Shown here piece by piece: positions 6,322-7,461 of a stretch of DNA of 7,461 bases (positions are counted from its first letter, which is position 1; every line of letters begins with the position of its first letter). Source of the DNA: Clostridiales bacterium (GTDB taxonomy: Bacteria > Bacillota > Clostridia > Peptostreptococcales > Anaerovoracaceae); the NCBI GenBank assembly GCA_012511395.1, contig JAAZGD010000086.1:1-7461 (forward strand), read 5' to 3'. Position numbers and translations under genes: made by a program. Below the pieces are notes generated by a model. That model was not told where the DNA came from. It searched no databases and saw only the letters and a list, made by a program, of their open reading frames with translations.

Positions 6322-7461
6322 AGTCTTTCTCCCTCTTGCCTTTTAAGAAAATTACTTTTATATGTGGTTTTTTCAATTGCTTTATCAAATATTAACAACA
6401 ATGCCGGTAAAAACATAAGCACCATGCCCGCCGAGATTAAGGCGCCTCTTCCAAGCATAAGGCCAAGCTCACTGATAATTCCATTTGTGGAAATTATTCC
6501 AAGGATAAGAGTAGCTATAGCTAATATGCTGGCAGGTGTCAATATGGACACAGCGGATATCTCCAAAGTCCTTCTCATGGCCTCTTTTTTCTCCAGGGTT
6601 TTTCTAAATCTCATATAGTGGCTTGCCAATAGTATTCCATAGTCTACTGTAGCTCCAAGCTGCACTGAGCTAATTATTAAAAACCCTACGTAGTTTAAAC
6701 TCTTTCCCAGAAAGTAGGGAATCCCCAGGTTGATCCACACTGCCCCTTCAATAGTTAACAGCAATATGAAAGGAATAGAAAAGCTTCTGAAGGTTATGAG
6801 CAGGACCATTCCTATGGCAATGATTGCAGCTCCGCTTACCCTTGGTCCATCCTTCACAATGGTATCCTTTAAATCATAGTTTATTACATTTTGACCAAGA
6901 AGGTAGTAGTCGTCGCCATATTGTTTTTCAACTGTTTTCCGTATCATCTCAACCAGTGCAAAGCTTTCATCTCCTTCATCATCTGCATCAGCATACAGGA
7001 TTATTCTTGTCTTCCCTTTTTTTATAAATTGTTCCTTCTGTTCCTTTTCCAGAAAGCCTTGAGGGATAGTAACCCCCACCGTTCCCGAATAGGAGATCAC
7101 CGTATCTATATTTGGTAAAGCTTTTAAATTGTCTGAGAGCAGGGCTTCCTTACTGATATCTCCACCGGGTATTATTATTACCATCTGTTGTTTCTCCCCG
7201 AAAACCTCTCCTATTTCCTTGGCATCAAGTTCAAGCTGTGAGCCTTCTGCATGGATCCCTGATGAGCCGTATATGAACTGGTTTTCGGACTGGGCAAAGT
7301 AGCTGGGGGCTATTAAAAGAAAGAACACTATGGATAAGGGAATGCAGACTCTCATAACAAAGCGGCTGAACTTTGTAAAGGGAGGTATGAAATTCCTATG
7401 GTGAGTTTTATCCATAAGCTTTGTTGTATAAACTGTGAGAATAGGTAAAAGCAGCATTACA
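6318..7461 (-). CDS. MMPL/RND-family membrane transporter, C-terminal half (5' end outside the window)
   Basis: The reading frame is open to the window edge (the codon before Met at 7457 is GTA, with no stop), so the real start lies upstream; about 380 residues are visible of a family usually 700-1000 or more long. Counting from that Met, there is the end of a membrane helix (1-14), a helix at about 36-54, an extracytoplasmic domain (about 55-205), then helices near 207-223, 226-248, 254-279, 302-323 and 333-358. This is the usual second half of an MMPL protein. The helix near 254-279 carries Asp272-Tyr273 in GATVDYGILLASHYMRFR, matching the Asp-Tyr proton-relay pair of the family (as in MmpL3), followed by EAMRRTLE and ILTPASILAIATLILG. 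Such proteins use the proton gradient to move lipids, surface molecules or drugs; the substrate here is unknown. The stop TGA overlaps the next ATG. Confidence 0.92.
   Translation of the reverse strand, partial: VMLLLPILTVYTTKLMDKTHHRNFIPPFTKFSRFVMRVCIPLSIVFFLLIAPSYFAQSENQFIYGSSGIHAEGSQLELDAKEIGEVFGEKQQMVIIIPGGDISKEALLSDNLKALPNIDTVISYSGTVGVTIPQGFLEKEQKEQFIKKGKTRIILYADADDEGDESFALVEMIRKTVEKQYGDDYYLLGQNVINYDLKDTIVKDGPRVSGAAIIAIGMVLLITFRSFSIPFILLLTIEGAVWINLGIPYFLGKSLNYVGFLIISSVQLGATVDYGILLASHYMRFRKTLEKKEAMRRTLEISAVSILTPASILAIATLILGIISTNGIISELGLMLGRGALISAGMVLMFLPALLLIFDKAIEKTTYKSNFLKRQEGERL
6329..6334 (-). promoter_or_regulatory. Ribosome binding site of the heptad-repeat gene
   Basis: AGGGAG lies 7 bases before the ATG at 6321, inside the last codons of the MMPL gene (Gln-Glu-Gly-Glu-Arg-Leu-stop). 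Together with the ATGA overlap it fixes the start and points to translational coupling of the two proteins. Confidence 0.8.

Noticed and set aside
7455..7457. ATG that could be taken as the start of the MMPL protein.
   Set aside because: The frame is open further upstream to the window edge, the residues at this Met are the end of a membrane helix, and the N-terminal half of the family is missing, so the real start is outside.

Overview
The window looks like a piece of a low-GC Firmicutes chromosome, most likely from the Clostridia. The composition is AT-leaning, Shine-Dalgarno sites are strong (AAGGAG type), genes are packed on one strand, and secA is followed directly by a prfB carrying a programmed frameshift, an order common in Firmicutes. 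No mobile element, CRISPR array, tRNA or rRNA is visible. All genes lie on the minus strand, so transcription runs from high to low coordinates and nearly every base is coding.

In transcription order: (1) 7461-6318 is the C-terminal half of an MMPL/RND-type membrane transporter whose start lies outside the window. (2) 6321-4537 is a secreted protein with two blocks of X-X-X-Leu-X-X-Gly heptads; its ATG overlaps the MMPL stop (ATGA), so the two are probably translationally coupled and work together at the cell envelope. (3) 4536-4463 is the only real intergenic gap, 74 bases, with a perfect TATAAT but no good -35 box and no terminator hairpin. (4) 4462-3185 is a CNNM/CorC-type (DUF21-CBS-CorC_HlyC) membrane protein, probably a Mg2+ or related divalent cation exporter. 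(5) 3175-530 is SecA, the preprotein translocase ATPase, complete with its C-terminal zinc motif. (6) 514-1 is the N-terminal part of release factor 2 (prfB), running off the window, with its in-frame TGA and CTTTGAC slippery site.

The lower half (CorC-like protein, SecA, RF2) forms a tight transcription unit with gaps of 9 and 15 bases, and the Shine-Dalgarno sites of secA and prfB overlap the preceding stop codons. The upper half is an envelope export or surface module. The most unusual item is the heptad protein: its two repeat blocks are mirror images in charge (Asp-Gly then Lys-Gly; Lys-Gly then Asp-Gly), which suggests a long antiparallel helical hairpin serving as a rod next to the MMPL pump. 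The rest is recognisable housekeeping content.
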